Notes under the pieces: model-generated | The model's input: only the letters and a program-made list of their open reading frames with translations | Databases searched by the model: none | What the model was told of the DNA's origin: nothing | Origin: Angiostrongylus vasorum | Lineage: Eukaryota; Nematoda; Chromadorea; Rhabditida; Metastrongylidae | Length of the DNA: 64,000 nucleotides | Direction: 5' to 3' | Assembly: GCA_018806985.1 (NCBI GenBank) | Contig: JADANN010000375.1 | Span: forward strand, 2,480,001 to 2,544,000 | Made by a program: the position numbers and the translations under genes | Part shown: positions 24,805 through 37,009 of the stretch, piece by piece | Layout: each line of letters starts with the position of its first letter | How positions within the stretch are numbered: the first letter of the stretch is position 1

Positions 24805-25275
24805 GATGTGATCGATAAAACTAGCTAAGAGACGGGCAAAGCGGAAGGACACGTATGGTGTGGTGGTGAACGCGTTAGACCTCGGAAAGGATAATAGCGC
24901 GTTCGTTTCCCATCGCAGACACCTGCCGTTCGGAGTTTTGCAAATATATCAGCAACGTTGTGGTTGTATTTCGCTTAGTACCCTACCGGAAAAATTGTAG
25001 TAGGCAGAAAATAAAAAAGTAAAAAACATTGTGATTTCAACTACAGCCTCAGCTTAACTGGGTTCAATGCCGATGTGTGCTCTCCAGGTCAATCCCGTTG
25101 AGGGGGTGATTGCTGAGATAGAAGTAGCTGAGAGACAAGCGAAACGAAGGACACGCATGGTGCGGTGGTGAACGCGTTAGCCCCGGAAAGGGAAATAGCT
25201 CGTTCGTTCGCCACCGCAGACAACTACGGTGCGGAGTTTTGCAAATATCTCAGCATCATTGTAGTTGTGAAGATA
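24805..25275 (-). repeat. Two tandem R2 copies
   Basis: Both carry ATGGTGTGGTGGTGAACGCG-type heads (near 24855 and 25155) and GGAGTTTTGCAAATAT. The second follows the first after the shared TGGGTTCAATGCCGATG end. Confidence 0.6.
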
Positions 25276-25279
25276 GTTC

Positions 25280-26870
25280 TGTGACTTCTCCGATCTCTTC
25301 GGCAGTTGCTTCCATTTGCCTTCGCACTAGAATGGATGTCTTATCTAAACCATCCTTTCTTCGCAATTCCGAGAGCATCTCAATGGTGAAAACCGTACTA
25401 GCGAGAGCACAGCAATCCACTTCACTTTTGTCAAGCTAGAAAAGCCTTTGAATTCAATTAAAACTAAGCAATTCTGAAACCTCTGGACAGCTTTCTTACT
25501 CAGCGCACAGTTGTTCTTCGTAAGCACCAAAGTGACTTAACGAGTAAATTTTGCAATTTTAAAATAACATCATTATCGTCGTGAAGAGATAATTGACAAG
25601 GTGATAACATTTGGTGCCATCTAACGAAGGTTTTTCGACATCTCCTCAAGAAGAGCATACGAAAACTGTAAATACGGCGCAGAGCGTTTGACCTTGATCA
25701 GTCCCGAAGGGATTCGGCATGCATTGCATTCTACCTCGTGATTAGAGATGATTTAATGGTTGTTCGATCGATATACTTGCTTGCGGTTGGCTCTCCTATA
25801 TCAGATCAGCGTTTTTATCCTCCCAGATGAGTCTCGTGCCAATTTTCCGACCCGTTAATACATGGAGGTCTTGGTTTGCTCAGGATGCAGGATCGAACGA
25901 GGGACCACGTGCGAACTGCAGGCTAACGCTAATCACTGTCCCTACATATATCTATACTATCCTCTTTTGAATGTGTGCGGATTCCATAGGGACTAAAGTG
26001 GCTCTCGAATTACTAGAAGTGATTATCTATGGCATGCATAAGAGGTGGATGGATACACGTACTAGTACCTGCTTGAATTACAGATGAACAACAAGAGGAC
26101 ACTCGATTATTCGAAACATCAAAAAATCGGGATTCGTTGGTGTTCGGAGAGAATTCAATTACGAGTGCTCGAACATTATTAGTGCAACTCGGTCGCTTTG
26201 CCTAACCAACATTTTTTGTGATGCCTATAGTCCTTAATGAGAAGCAGAGAGATTACATTCTTCCCATAGCAGTAGATTTTTTTCCGATGTTTCGAACTTC
26301 TCAAAGAAAGGAGTTGGCTGAGAATTTCGGCTGGTCAGTGGATTCAATCTTGAGCGCCAAAATCTGATTTCTTCGCTGAGCAAATCGCGCTATCAACCGC
26401 ATTATACGGGGCTGTCGTCCCTCGGACGATTTCCTAGTGACTAACAATGATCGTCGTATTCCCTCCCATACACTGGAAGGCTCTTCAAGGTGTAACAGGG
26501 GTCTCTTGCTGAGCGCGTTCCTTTGTGCCTGATCTGGGTGGGTGGTGTGGTATGTGTGGGAGTCGCCAGGTTAGGGCGACCTTCTTCCGGCGTAACTTCG
26601 CAAGAATCTTTCCCGCTAATGCAAATGATAGGTCAATCAACTGTCAAGTGTCAGATATCAGATACATCAACAGTTGTGCCAATATTTTGCTAAATCAATA
26701 GCTATTCTTGCTACTTGGCGACCAACTTATAATATATCCGTAAAGGTAGAGTTCCTCATGACTATCATATACGACTGTTTCTGTATTTCAATTGTCCGCT
26801 CTTTCTTTTTTATGAAGTATCACCTTTCTTCTCACTGATTTATAAGAATTTTTATTAATACTTTTGAGGC
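25280..26870. other. No recognised gene
   Basis: A faint reversed SINE-1 lies at 25690-25945. 26400-26620 is richer in G+C (GGGTGGGTGGTGTGGTATG) without any family match. No exon chain was found on either strand. Confidence 0.35.
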
Positions 26871-27114
26871 CAAACTAATTTTGAAGCATCTTAGCAATTT
26901 GACCCAACCTCTTTCCTTTTTTCCTTTGTGCTGTATGAATTCTACATGACTCGTGTTCTCCTGGTCCCAAGGTGTTTTTCGGAGTGCAAATGATATTCGT
27001 TTTTCTCTCCAGAACTAAACCAAAAAATATGAAATGGTGGAATGAATTCGACGGCTTCGTACATCTCCTGTAACGCTCTAAATTACGATAATATTTGCTG
27101 AAATTTTCAGTTGA

Positions 27115-27398
27115 GGAAGAAGCTCTGAAGCTCTCGGCATTTGTCAATCCCTGAGGGATGCACCATGTATTTGCCTTCATTATGCATCGTTTGAAAGTGA
27201 CTGAATCTATATCTGGAGCTTACAATGAGTCACGGTAGCCTACCGTTCTATCGATTCAGTGTTGCTATCCTGCCAGACAAGTCTGGTACCAATTTGTCGA
27301 CTCCGCAGAGATGGAAGGCTTGGGCGGCCATGGGCTCGGAGATCGATCCTACGTGTGTGTTGCAAGACGCCTCCGGCCACTGCGGCATATACGCCCTT
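27115..27398 (-). repeat. SINE-1 copy
   Basis: Reverse copy with AGCTCTCGGCATTTGTCAAT at the tail side and the GGCCACTGCGGCATATACGCCC head. Confidence 0.65.
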
Positions 27399-27711
27399 AA
27401 AAGTTTTATAAATGAAATTTTTAGTTAGGCCAAGTATTCTATGCAGAAGGTAACTTTAGTGCTCCAGGGGTTTTTTTTAAAATCCTTGCTGCAATCATGA
27501 AAAAGTTGGTTGGATCGTGAGTAGTTTTCGATGTTGCTTCCTTCTAAACGTGATCATGAAGTCGAATTTGCTAGTTGAAAAGCGAACACAGTTTGAAAAC
27601 AAGAAAATATTTTAGCGTATTACTACAGAATGAGTAACCATGGGTTATCATAAACTTTTCAGCCCTCTCTTAATTTTGAATTCGACGACTCAATGTCGTC
27701 ATCGGAAGCGT

Positions 27712-27990
27712 GTAACGAAATGGTTAGAGTGCTTTGCGATACACACGTGGCCTTTGGTTTGATCCCGCATGCAGGGGTTCACCAAGTCCTCCCTCTCTCC
27801 TGAGTCGACAAATTTACTCGTCTGGGAGGATAGCAGCATTGACTACATACCTCGGCATGCTACAGCAAGTCATTGTATAATCCAGATATGCATTCAATCA
27901 GCTCTAACGATGCCCAATGAAGTCGAATACACGGCGCATTCCAATGGGATTGATCAAGGCCGAAACGCTTTATCCTTTACCCTTATTTGA
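27712..27990 (+). repeat. SINE-1 copy, old
   Basis: Head GTGTAACGAAATGGTTAGAG with B box GGTTTGATCCC; body CTCGTCTGGGAGGATAGCAG; tail TTATCCTTTACCCTT. More diverged than the 31.2 kb copy. Confidence 0.55.
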
Positions 27991-27999
27991 TGTCGTCAT

Positions 28000-29340
28000 C
28001 AGAAAACTAGTCCTTCCTCGTCGCTCCTCACCGTTCCCCGGTTATTTTTCATTTGTTTTCACTCCTCAACGAATAAAAAAGAATTCCGCGGGCATTCAAA
28101 CAAGTCAAATTCTTTTCGAGAGATTCTTTGATATGGTGCGATTCTGATCATTATAAACTAAAAAAAAAGGTGAACGGCAAACGCAGTAAACCGGTTCCAC
28201 TTGCACTCTATCTGCCATAGATTTCAATATTCCAGTCGTTGATCAATCACACTTGCAACCGTTCGTCAGATATTTTTTCGCTTTTTTTTCTTTTTTATGT
28301 TTGTACATCATCTTTCCTTTCATCTAATAGTCATTAATCATCCTGAAAAAAGTCGGCCGCTTCTCGAATATCTCGAGTCCTGAAAAAAAAACAAAACAGG
28401 CATTGTTCATTCCAGGAGAAGAAATATTGCCATCCAATCAGAACCCCTGGAGATCGAAAAACAAAGAGGAGACGGGTGCCCCCTGATTTATTTTCGTTGC
28501 TGACTTCTGTAAGCTGGAATACTGGCTTAATTATTACTTCTTCTTTGATTCTTTTCTAAAGAAAATGCTGTTTCGCCACAACATCTATTATTCTCTCTAG
28601 TACTCTCACCTAGTCATGTACTATGTCTCCTCATTTTACCGTTAATGATATCCGAAATGGCAATAATAGCTACATTTTAACTTCGAAAAATGCTCAAACT
28701 CTCGCTGTAATTGCTGCATGGCAAAGGAGGAAATTAAGTTGACTAATGGGAAAGGATACTGTAAAAGTGGGGGCAGTTCACTTGCGTACAAAAATTCAGA
28801 ACTCCTCACAACACGATTTTTCATTGTCGTTATAAGTTTTGTTAGGTAAATTGTGTTTAGAATTTGAGTGACTATTGCCAATCGAAGGACCACATTACTG
28901 AACACTTAGAGGCTTCTGGTTTACTGAAATGAAAGAAGGATCGGAGAACACCTCTATATCTAATTTGTTATGGGAATAATCTTACTATAGAGATAACGTC
29001 CTTTGCCTTTTAAATGTTTTTTTCGAAGTACCTTAACTTGTCCTATTACCGTTGCGTATCATTTCATCATCAAATTCGTCATGATGAGTGGGCGGCCGAT
29101 TGCTTTGAGTGAATGAATGCGCGTATCCCTTCTATGGTCGGGTGTGGTCGCTCGTACATTCCACTTCAGTTCCCTTTCACTTCATCGTTCCTCTTTATTC
29201 TGCTCACATCCTAGAAAAAAACTTACCGCCTCCGTCTCAAAGAAACCAATCCGGATTCATTTAAACCATACATCCAATTCTTTGACTATTCTTTTGTACA
29301 AATCTAGTTCACCTCCTTTCATCTTAACGAAATAGTTGGT
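28000..29340. other. No recognised gene
   Basis: AT-rich DNA with short frames (for example 28905-28642 on the minus strand) of no clear family and without matching splice sites. Confidence 0.35.
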
Positions 29341-29351
29341 AATTTTATAGA

Positions 29352-29560
29352 AATGAGGCCGTGTAGCACAGTGGTTAGAGTGGCTAGAGGTGCTCCGTAA
29401 TGCACACTTGGTTATTGGTTCGATCCCACGCTCCGAGCTCACCAACCCGACATAATCCCTTCGTGGCGAGTAAATTTCTGCCAGCCCTGTATGGTTGGAT
29501 GGAAAACACTGACTTCATAGGACGGTAGGTTCCAGAAGTCGTGGAATTGGGCACATATAA
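29352..29560 (+). repeat. tRNA-headed SINE, variant
   Basis: A box GTGTAGCACAGTGGTTAGAG and B box GGTTCGATCCCACGC are clear. The body differs from SINE-1 after CACCAACCCGAC. Confidence 0.5.
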
Positions 29561-30124
29561 ATTCAATCCCTGCTATCATGCGATGAAAGAAACCAGGTGC
29601 ACATCGCTTACTTAAAGGATTTATCAACATCGAAGGTATTGTCGATAAATTTTCCATCTTATTATTCGGGAGTAGTTTGTGGCTAAAGAGTTTATGATGC
29701 TGCTTCCAATGGTCCTTTTTTAATTCTAAAAATAAGTCAGCAAGGAAGATTTCAAAATCAATATCGAGTAATGTCACAAAGCATAACCAGTGCATGTCCA
29801 TCGGAAATTATAAGCATGATCTATTTTGATTTAAGAGGATTGAGAACAGTAAGGAAATGGGGAAACGGGAAAGGAAAAGAAGGAGGATGAAGAAAAAGAA
29901 GAGCAGATGTCTTCAGGAATATAATGGAGGACAAAACTTGAGTACTACTGGACGGAACGACGGCGACGGTTAAAGGCTAAGACTTAGTGTTTTTTCTTAG
30001 GCCTCAACGGCATTATAATAAATGCAAAATGGAATGATGTTTTCAGGACCGACTTTCTCTTTACATCTGCAGTGCTCAACAATTCGCAGCTTATTTTATA
30101 AGCACACATGATATTCTATTCTAT

Positions 30125-30535
30125 TTCTATATTCTATACTTTTTATTCACAAGTGCCGACGTTCTGACGGATTTTTGCCTTTTTTCAGAAACTGCAAAAT
30201 TCAAGCTGACTGCAACATAGTCGGTCAAATGCCTCCATATCCGTAACAGAAAAAATCACTAAACCCTAGATTTCAATCGCACTGGAGGCGAAATAGCTTC
30301 TTCGCACTCTCCTGCTGTGTTGAAGGTTCACAGAAAGGTGATGGGTATGTGAAGAAGCTAATTTGTTTCCAATGAGATTGAAATCTGGGCTTCGTAATTT
30401 TTCTCCTGGGTTCATAGAGCTGTTTGGCTGACTAGATTGCAGGCAACTTGGTCTTTCTCCCGAGCCCCTGAAGAAGGCGAAATCTGCCAAGAAACGTCTG
30501 CTTTTGTGAATAAAGATAGTAACAAAATTAGGAAT
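30125..30535. mobile_element. Penelope-like terminal repeats, short inverted pair
   Basis: Two PLE end segments meet head to head near 30312 with no coding part left. Each carries the AAGGC...GAAACGTC-type motif and the stretch related to 21600-21715. It is a solo, diverged version of the two coding PLE palindromes. Confidence 0.6.
30468..30498 (+). ncRNA. Hammerhead-like motif, diverged
   Basis: CTGAAGA, an imperfect stem around GGCGAAATCTGCC, two extra A, then GAAACGTC. Same place in a PLE terminus as the 59508 copy; the extra bases between stem II and GAAA probably spoil the fold. Confidence 0.35.
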
Positions 30536-30539
30536 GATG

Positions 30540-31195
30540 TGCATTAACAGGGAGGTGGTAAAAGTCGAGAACGAATGCTTGTTTTGGTTACAGCGAAAAG
30601 ATTGAAGACAGAGTTATGTAAACGAAAAAAACCGAGATGTACTTGGAAATCGTTGAGTGCCTACAGAACCGGTCTCTGTGAGGCACTCCGGTAATCAGGA
30701 AATTCCTGAGAGAAGCTGAAAAAGAACCTGCGAACCTTTGTAGATTGGGTTTCTTTTTTCGAGATTTTTTCCTCGCTTAAACTAGATATAAAGGGAACAT
30801 TCCGATGACGAAGATCACTTGACGCCGAGGCGTAAGCGAATCACTTGGCCGGTTTGTAAACGTCGCCCTCCACCAACGTCAAAACCAAACTAAAATGATA
30901 GTTTGACCAGATTTAATTCGGCTTTTTTCCCACAACACCGTACCCATGCCGTATTCCGTTTTCTTCTCAGCAGCACTACGTTGGAAATCAATCAATTCCA
31001 GACGCTTTTCATAACAGCACGTTAAGATTTTTCAACAAGAAGAGCCAGAATTTTTTGTGTGCAACGATTTTTCTCCCAAGATTTGCCGTTCCATAATAAT
31101 TTTTCCTTTTTTTCTATTCTTTCATACAACATCTGGATTAGTTCCTCTAAGCGAACTTTACAACAATTGATTTCATATATGTATATACAAGAAGA
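30540..31195. other. No recognised gene
   Basis: No exon chain or shared repeat was found between the PLE pair and the next SINE-1. Confidence 0.35.
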
Positions 31196-31198
31196 AGG

Positions 31199-31482
31199 AC
31201 GCGTGTGGCGCAGTGGTCGGAGGCTCCCTGTAACACACACGTGGAATCGATACCCGCGCCCAAGGCCTACCAAGCCTTTCGTCCCTCCGGGGTCGTCGAA
31301 TTGGTATCAGACTTGTCTGGGAGGATAGCGGCACTGGCTCGATACATCAGTAGGCGGGTCATTGTAAAGGCCAAATATGCATTCAATCACCTCCAAACGA
31401 TGCTTAAAGAAGTCGAATGCATGGCGCATCCCTCAGGGATTGATCAACGCAGAGAGCTTTATCCTTTATCCTTTATATAGGT
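31199..31482 (+). repeat. SINE-1 copy, well preserved
   Basis: Best example of the family. A box TGGCGCAGTGGTCGG (31206-31220) and B box GGAATCGATACC (31242-31253) are spaced as in a tRNA promoter. The body is shared with over ten copies, and the tail is TTTATCCTTTATCCTTTA. Confidence 0.75.
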
Positions 31483-32099
31483 AGAAATATAATGTATGAC
31501 TTTAAACATTGAAATAAAAATGATGAGCTGTAATGGATCTACTGGGAGGAACACAAAAATTATTTGTTTGCACTGAAATGCCTTGAGGAAATAACGAACA
31601 ACTGCGCTCCGTCGATAAAAGAGGTGATTTTCGAGCAGGTAATCGATACAAGTATGAAAAAGTTAGTCGATAGAGAAAACCTCAGACACCAGTAGCTTAG
31701 CATTTTCAAGGGATTCGCCGAATTTTCGTTGACTAGTCTTACCATGAATCGTCAAATCCTGTCGTTACTATGGAGGTCCCAATGTAACTTCCTTTAAACC
31801 ATAGATGAATAAAGCTGAGCATAAGGCGATAAGCGTTGATCGGCCGTCTTAGAGAACCGCCATGCATAAGACTCAACTCGTGGCATCGTAGAGATGATTT
31901 TGTGAAGAATTGCTCCTTGCAATGACTTTCGACGACCTACCAGTCTATTCGCTTAGTGTTCGTAGCCTTACAGATAAGCCTGTACCAATCTAGGGGTCTC
32001 GCAGGAATAGGAGCTTGATTAGCTCAGCTCACGATATCAAACCGAAGCACCACTAACCATTTCCTTATAGCGCCTCGAATGATTGGTGATAGATGACAG

Positions 32100-32209
32100 A
32101 AAAGTATTATCAGGTTTTCTTGCTGGAAGCTTTGCGTTTTTCCTTTACCATTCCATGGTATTGGTTCGGGGAAAGTGGTGGGAAGAGGCTGTCAATCAAG
32201 TTTTTGAAG
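32100..32209 (+). CDS. Isolated possible exon resembling TMEM135 repeat
   Basis: A single open block between an AG acceptor (32098-32099) and a GTACTG donor reads LSGFLAGSFAFFLYHSM followed by KWWEEAVNQVFE. From memory it resembles the membrane-repeat motif AGFLAG of TMEM135 (peroxisomal/mitochondrial membrane protein). No flanking exons of that family were found, so this may be a stray or decayed exon, or chance. Confidence 0.18.
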
Positions 32210-32884
32210 GTACTGATAATTGTGACATCTCTGTAACAGCTGCTATCGTAGCCAGCAGCGTTCTTGACTTGGATTTTTTTCTGAATTTATTAAAAATAGA
32301 CCAACTTTGCCACAAAATTAAACGGTCATAGGGCATCCATTTTTCTCTATTTCCTTAGTTTTTTTGATTATAAAGAGTTTAAAAAGGATGTCGCCGTTGA
32401 TTAAGGGATGTAGGATGCGCTAGGTATTAGATTTCGGCAAGCATCCTAAAGGTAGGTGAATGAATATCTAGCCAGTTCATTGACTTGCTTATGGATGTGT
32501 GAAGTCAGTGTTTTTATCCTGAAGTAAATCTGGTAGCATTTTGGTGAGCGTGGTGGGATAAAGTACTTAATTTGTCTGAGTTGCGGGCCTCATTTGTGTT
32601 GCAAGCACCTCTAAGAATTGCGTTACTCGTGCTTATATTTACTGGAAAACTTTTCGACTATCCCAAAAACAGTCATTGAATGCAATTGGCGTTGAGGTTA
32701 ATAATAACAATTAAAATAAATAAAAGGTTAGTAATAGTTTAGCGTCTGGAGATCTAAGTCACAGTGCCATAGTTTCGCTGTGATTTCGATCAATACTTGT
32801 TTCTTGCATAAATATTGTTTAAGATTAGTATTCGAATGAAAAAGCCTTTCAAGAGAACCATCGATAACGATTTTTTCAACATAC

Positions 32885-34275
32885 CTCTGCTTGACTAACT
32901 CGTTCGTTCCTGTCTCGATAAGAACTGCGAGTTCTTGCAAGCTTTCTATCGAAGTGAGGTCCTCTGCTTTGTTGAGGAGTCCCTCAATGGAAAAAATTTT
33001 TAGCTATTTTAAACCTAGCTATCTTATCACCGGAAAAGCCGATAGTTTATCTTTTTCATCCTTTGAGCTCCCTCCCAATGGTTTACCGCCTCGTCGTGGC
33101 TGGGAAGTGTTCCTGGGTGTCTTGCTGCGATTTACAGCGGGGTATTCATCGCCTCGGCAGGGTCTCCCAAGCTGAGAAGGAGTTCGGCGTTTCCATCAGT
33201 AAGCTCAGCTAAAACTAAACCAATATCAGGATCCACCACCGTCCCGGTATCCAACTAGTCGCATGGTGGGTGGCAAATTTCCCTCTGATCCACGGCAGCT
33301 GCGACTGGCTGTGGTGGTGACGACCTGGGGCGGACTTCTTCCTGGCTGAGCTTAGGACTCCCAAGGAACCACAGTGGCTAAACGAGCAAAACTCCGAAAA
33401 ATTGGGGATTATGCTGGGGGCCCGCACAAACAGTTAGGGCGGAGCATCCAAGTGTCCAAGTATCCAAGTATTCTTTGAGTTCAGTCCAGTAGTGTACAAG
33501 ATTGTTTACGTCTAACGGTAAGCTTGAATTGAAAGTAGACGCTTCCGGGAACAACAAGACTCTGGGCTATCTAACGATCAACGGATATCAGGCGAATTAT
33601 AAAGTAACAAGTTCGCCCAAAGATACAGTAAGCAACAAAGCGAAACTTCACAACGCCAAAGACACATGCTTGGCTTTTTTTTAGTTCTAGTAAAAAATAA
33701 ACCATATAACATTGCGCTTACAAAATTTCGATGTTTCACTTTCATATTGTTACTTGCGCTTCTTGTTACATTTTGAATCCTTCCCTCCTTCTTTGCCTTG
33801 ATATTTTTAGCTCAGTTAGTCGACCAAAGTTTTATTAGCCAGCTACAATATTTCACTTACAGATTTTATTCTTTCAGGTAAGTTTTTAACCCGCTCATAA
33901 GTCGGATTTCTAATATCACATGCTTGACAGTTTTTTCTGGATAACAAGGAATTACTGTTGCTTGACATAACTCCTTTCGGTCTGCGCTGACCTGCCAGTT
34001 CCCAATTGGTTAGAGCCGAGGCGTCCAATCAGAATCGCTGTAGTTCATGACGAATAGATTCAAAAAACGAAGCGAGTTATTTTAATCACTTACTTAGGCA
34101 TTTCTGTTGATAAAGGGTTCACCTGTACCATCAGTATCACCTGTTCCTCAGTTGATCGATGAGCAACTTGAGCCGGCCCCAGCAGTAACCATTTGTCGCC
34201 GTCACGGGCTAGACTTGTCCACTTTACATTTTTGTTGAGTATTCTGTTCACTTTAGGAATTTGTAAGGTCGTCAT
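32885..34275 (-). CDS. Candidate minus-strand gene, three exons, unidentified
   Basis: Three minus-strand blocks look coding and can be joined in phase. Exon A, 34275-34094, starts with an ATG (MTTLQIPKVNRIL) preceded by an in-frame TAG and ends at a strong GTAAGTG donor. Exon B, 33981-33861 (KGVMSSNSNSLLSRKNC...ERVKNLPERIKS), ends at GTAAGTG. Exon C begins near 32982 (GLLNKAEDLTSIESLQEL) and either ends at an AG|GTATGT donor at 32885 or stays open to a TAA at 32728. Residue use is soluble, leucine and charge rich, unlike the repeats around it. An R3 element lies in the B-C intron. The acceptor of exon B is poor, so exon A may instead end at one of two internal CAG|GTG donors. I do not recognise the family. 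It could be a real small gene or a decayed copy. Confidence 0.35.
33062..33458 (+). repeat. R3 copy
   Basis: From CTCCCTCCCAATGGTTTACC with the hairpin to GGGCGGAGCATCCAAGTGTC. It lies within the B-C intron of the minus-strand candidate gene. Confidence 0.65.
33496..33684 (+). CDS. Short open frame of coding-like composition, unknown
   Basis: An open stretch after the R3 copy reads SNGKLELKVDASGNNKTLGY and continues for about 30 residues to a GTAAGC donor-like site near 33630; the frame stays open to a TAG at 33684. Charged and hydrophobic residues alternate as in a beta-strand protein. It lies opposite the B-C intron of the minus-strand candidate gene. No family is recognised. Confidence 0.15.
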   Translation, partial: TRLFTSNGKLELKVDASGNNKTLGYLTINGYQANYKVTSSPKDTVSNKAKLHNAKDTCLAFF

Positions 34276-34841
34276 ATTTGTTTGCTACGATCTTTGTTAA
34301 CAAGCCTGAAGTTTCCTCATTTTGTACATGTTAAACCGTGGAATTCAACCTCTAAAGGCTTTTCTCTGCCATTTGTTACCAAGAAGCATCATGTAGGCCA
34401 AAGAGCTGATTTGCGAAGACTTCGAAACTTTATGGAAATAAAAAGTAGAGATTGGTGATCTAGATAAAAAGAAGGATAAAGCATTCGACACTAATTACTC
34501 CCTAGGCGATCTGGCTTGCATTCGAATCCATACGTGGAATTGGTGAGGTCACGTAATGCATATTTGGCCTATGCAATGACTTTCATCGATGTGTCAAGTA
34601 AGGGTTTTTTGCACTACCAGACAAGTCAGGCACTAGTTTTGCAAAACCTGATCAAATGGTCTCGATAATAATTGTAATCAGCCAAGCATGTTGGCGCTGA
34701 TGAATGAAGTTGATAGCGACGGTGTTATCTTCTGCAGTAATCTTACTAGCATATTAATCAGTTCGAGTGCAAAAAACCCACTTCTACTACACTTTGTTAC
34801 TTTGTCACTTAGAAGACTAATTATTTGACTTAAAAAAATTA

Positions 34842-35118
34842 TAAAGGATGAAGCTCTCGGCGTTGATCAATCCCCTGAGGGATGCGCCATGCATTCGACT
34901 TCATATCGTTGGAAGTGATTGAATGCATAACTGGCCTTTACAACTAATTGCGGTGTCCTACCGATGTATCGAGCCAGTGCTACTATCCTCCCAGATCTGG
35001 TACCAGTTCGCCGACCCAGGAAGCATGGAAGGCTTGGTGGGCTATGGGCGCCGAGATTGATTCCACGTGCGTGTCGCAGTGGCGCCTCCAACCACTGCGC
35101 CACACGCCACAAAAAAAA
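34842..35118 (-). repeat. SINE-1 copy
   Basis: Reverse copy: tail side AAAGGATGAAGCTCTCGGCG; head side TCCAACCACTGCGCCACACG (reverse complement of an A box). Confidence 0.7.
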
Positions 35119-35439
35119 TCGTATTACAACTAAAATCAAAATTTTTCGTAGCTGGGCCACCTGTATCATGACCGCAACAACTGGTACATTTCGAAGCCTT
35201 TATTTTGTGGCGCCACACGCTTCCTATATTCTATCTAGATCTCGCTTATTTTTCCTCTTGTGGCTAATTTAATAGTGAGGGCTTGGAACTTGCGATAGTG
35301 TCTAACTTAACGCTTCATTACCAACCACCATATCAGTCGCCGTACTGGACTTGGTCTGAGCTGCTTTTGAAAAGGCAGGTTTATATGCAACGGATAAAAT
35401 GACGCTGGTTTCACCGACTATCATTTAACACCTTACATT

Positions 35440-35885
35440 TTTTCGAGCAAATACGGGGTGTTACTTATTTCTTTGTGACGATGAAGCTGAAGTTTCTGCG
35501 GATTTCAACTTTTCAGAGCCTGGAAAGGTCCAGCTGACTGTCAAGCCAGTCAGCTACCTCCATAACCAAACCGAGGAAATGCTAAGGCAAAATTTCAAAA
35601 GCGTTGAAATCCAAATAACTTTTTGACACACACCGCCTTCGGTGAGACTTCCACTGAGTATTTCATGTGGAGACCAACCGCACAGAACTCACATTGGAGC
35701 GTGCTTACACTCTCTCCCTGTCTGGGTAGATTGCAGTTAACTCTATCTTTCTAGGCTCTGAGGAAGGGGAAATCTGCCGAAACGTAAGCTTCTTCCGAAT
35801 AACGAAATGAAATGACACTTCGTGTTTACTGTCTGCTCAATAAAGATATAAAGAATTATTTAATCAATGCCGGGGTTAATGGAAG
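35440..35885. mobile_element. Penelope-like terminal repeats, short inverted pair
   Basis: The left end (TTTTCGAGCAAATACGGGG) and the right end (TGCTCAATAAAGATATAAAG) mirror the PLE at 21.4 kb. The right flank also keeps the ATCAATGCCGGGGTTAATG phrase seen at its border. The centre is a short remnant without coding capacity. Confidence 0.6.
35758..35786 (+). ncRNA. Hammerhead-like motif, cleavage triplet changed
   Basis: CTGAGGA and GAAA boxes are present, but the expected GTC reads GTA (AACGTAAGC) and the stem has one mismatch (GGGG/TGCC). Confidence 0.35.
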
Positions 35886-36054
35886 CTGGGTGGTGAGAAT
35901 TAGTACAAGACGTATCATTTAATAGTATTATGACGACCTTTTTTTAGTGAGCGAAATAAGCCGAACATGTGTCACAATGAGTCTCAGTAGGTTTAAACAG
36001 TTTTCTACCTCATGGTTTGTGGATCATCCTAATTTCAAAGCGATACCTGGAATT

Positions 36055-36262
36055 GAACTGATCAAGAAACGAAGGACCCCGCATAGTGTGGGGGGTGAAC
36101 GCGTTACTCCTCGGAAAGAACAATAGCGCGTTCGTTCCCCACTGCAGACACCTGCGGTCCGGAGTTTTGCAAATATCTCACCATCGTTATAGCTATATTT
36201 CGCATTATGCCCTGCCATTAAAAATAGTAGGCAGTAAATAAACGGTTAACATTGTGATCAAG
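36055..36262 (-). repeat. R2 copy
   Basis: CCCGCATAGTGTGGGGGGTG, GCGCGTTCGTTCCCCACTGC and GGCAGTAAATAAACGGTTAA in the R2 order. Confidence 0.6.
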
Positions 36263-36719
36263 AAAGCTTTGAAGTGCAAAGTGATGTTGTTCTTCAGGAA
36301 TATCATCAATTTCTGGTATCACCTCCTTCACTTCCTCTTTAATGTACTGAATGAAGGCGCATTTAGCACAGTAGTTAGATGTGCGCTGCAAAACCCACTG
36401 GACCAGTGGGTAGCTCCATCAGAGGGTGCCTTGGGTAAACCAATCAACCCATCCATTCGAGGTCGATAAATAGGGACTAGAATTATATAATAAGGTAAAA
36501 AAAAGTTACTTCATGTGTAGATAGTCATCTGAAGGTCATTGTACAACTCAAATATGCATTTTTGACCGCAACGATACTGTCAAAAAGCTAAGCACGTAGA
36601 ATAAACAGGCCTCATTCGCCTGCCGATACTACGAATGGAGTCGAATGCGTGTCGCTTTGCCAAAGGGTTGATCAACACTGAGCATTTTTATCCTTACTTT
36701 TTACTCACTGAATAGGGGA

Positions 36720-37005
36720 GAGGAGCGCAGCAGTAGTGATGCCGACCATCGCCAATGCAGCGCTGGTTCAATTCCGCACCCGGCATTCGTCGAGCCCTCA
36801 TGGCTCCGTGGTCGGGAAACTTGTGCCGGACTTATTTGGGAAGATTCGACGCGCTGCAGTTATTCAAGGACATTAATGAAGAAGGGGAAACTGCTCAATC
36901 AACAGCCGAACCCAAAAGTGAAACGGTAGAAGACCTTCTTGGGTGATAGATGCGAAAAAAAGCGAATCAAATGCAAGAAGTGCTGGGATCATTGCAATAG
37001 ATGTG
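36720..37005 (+). repeat. SINE-2 copy
   Basis: Head AGCGCAGCAGTAGTGATGCC with B box GGTTCAATTCC. Body GGGAAACTTGTGCCGGACTT. End GCGAATCAAATGCAAGAAGT. Confidence 0.6.
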
Positions 37006-37009
37006 AAGA

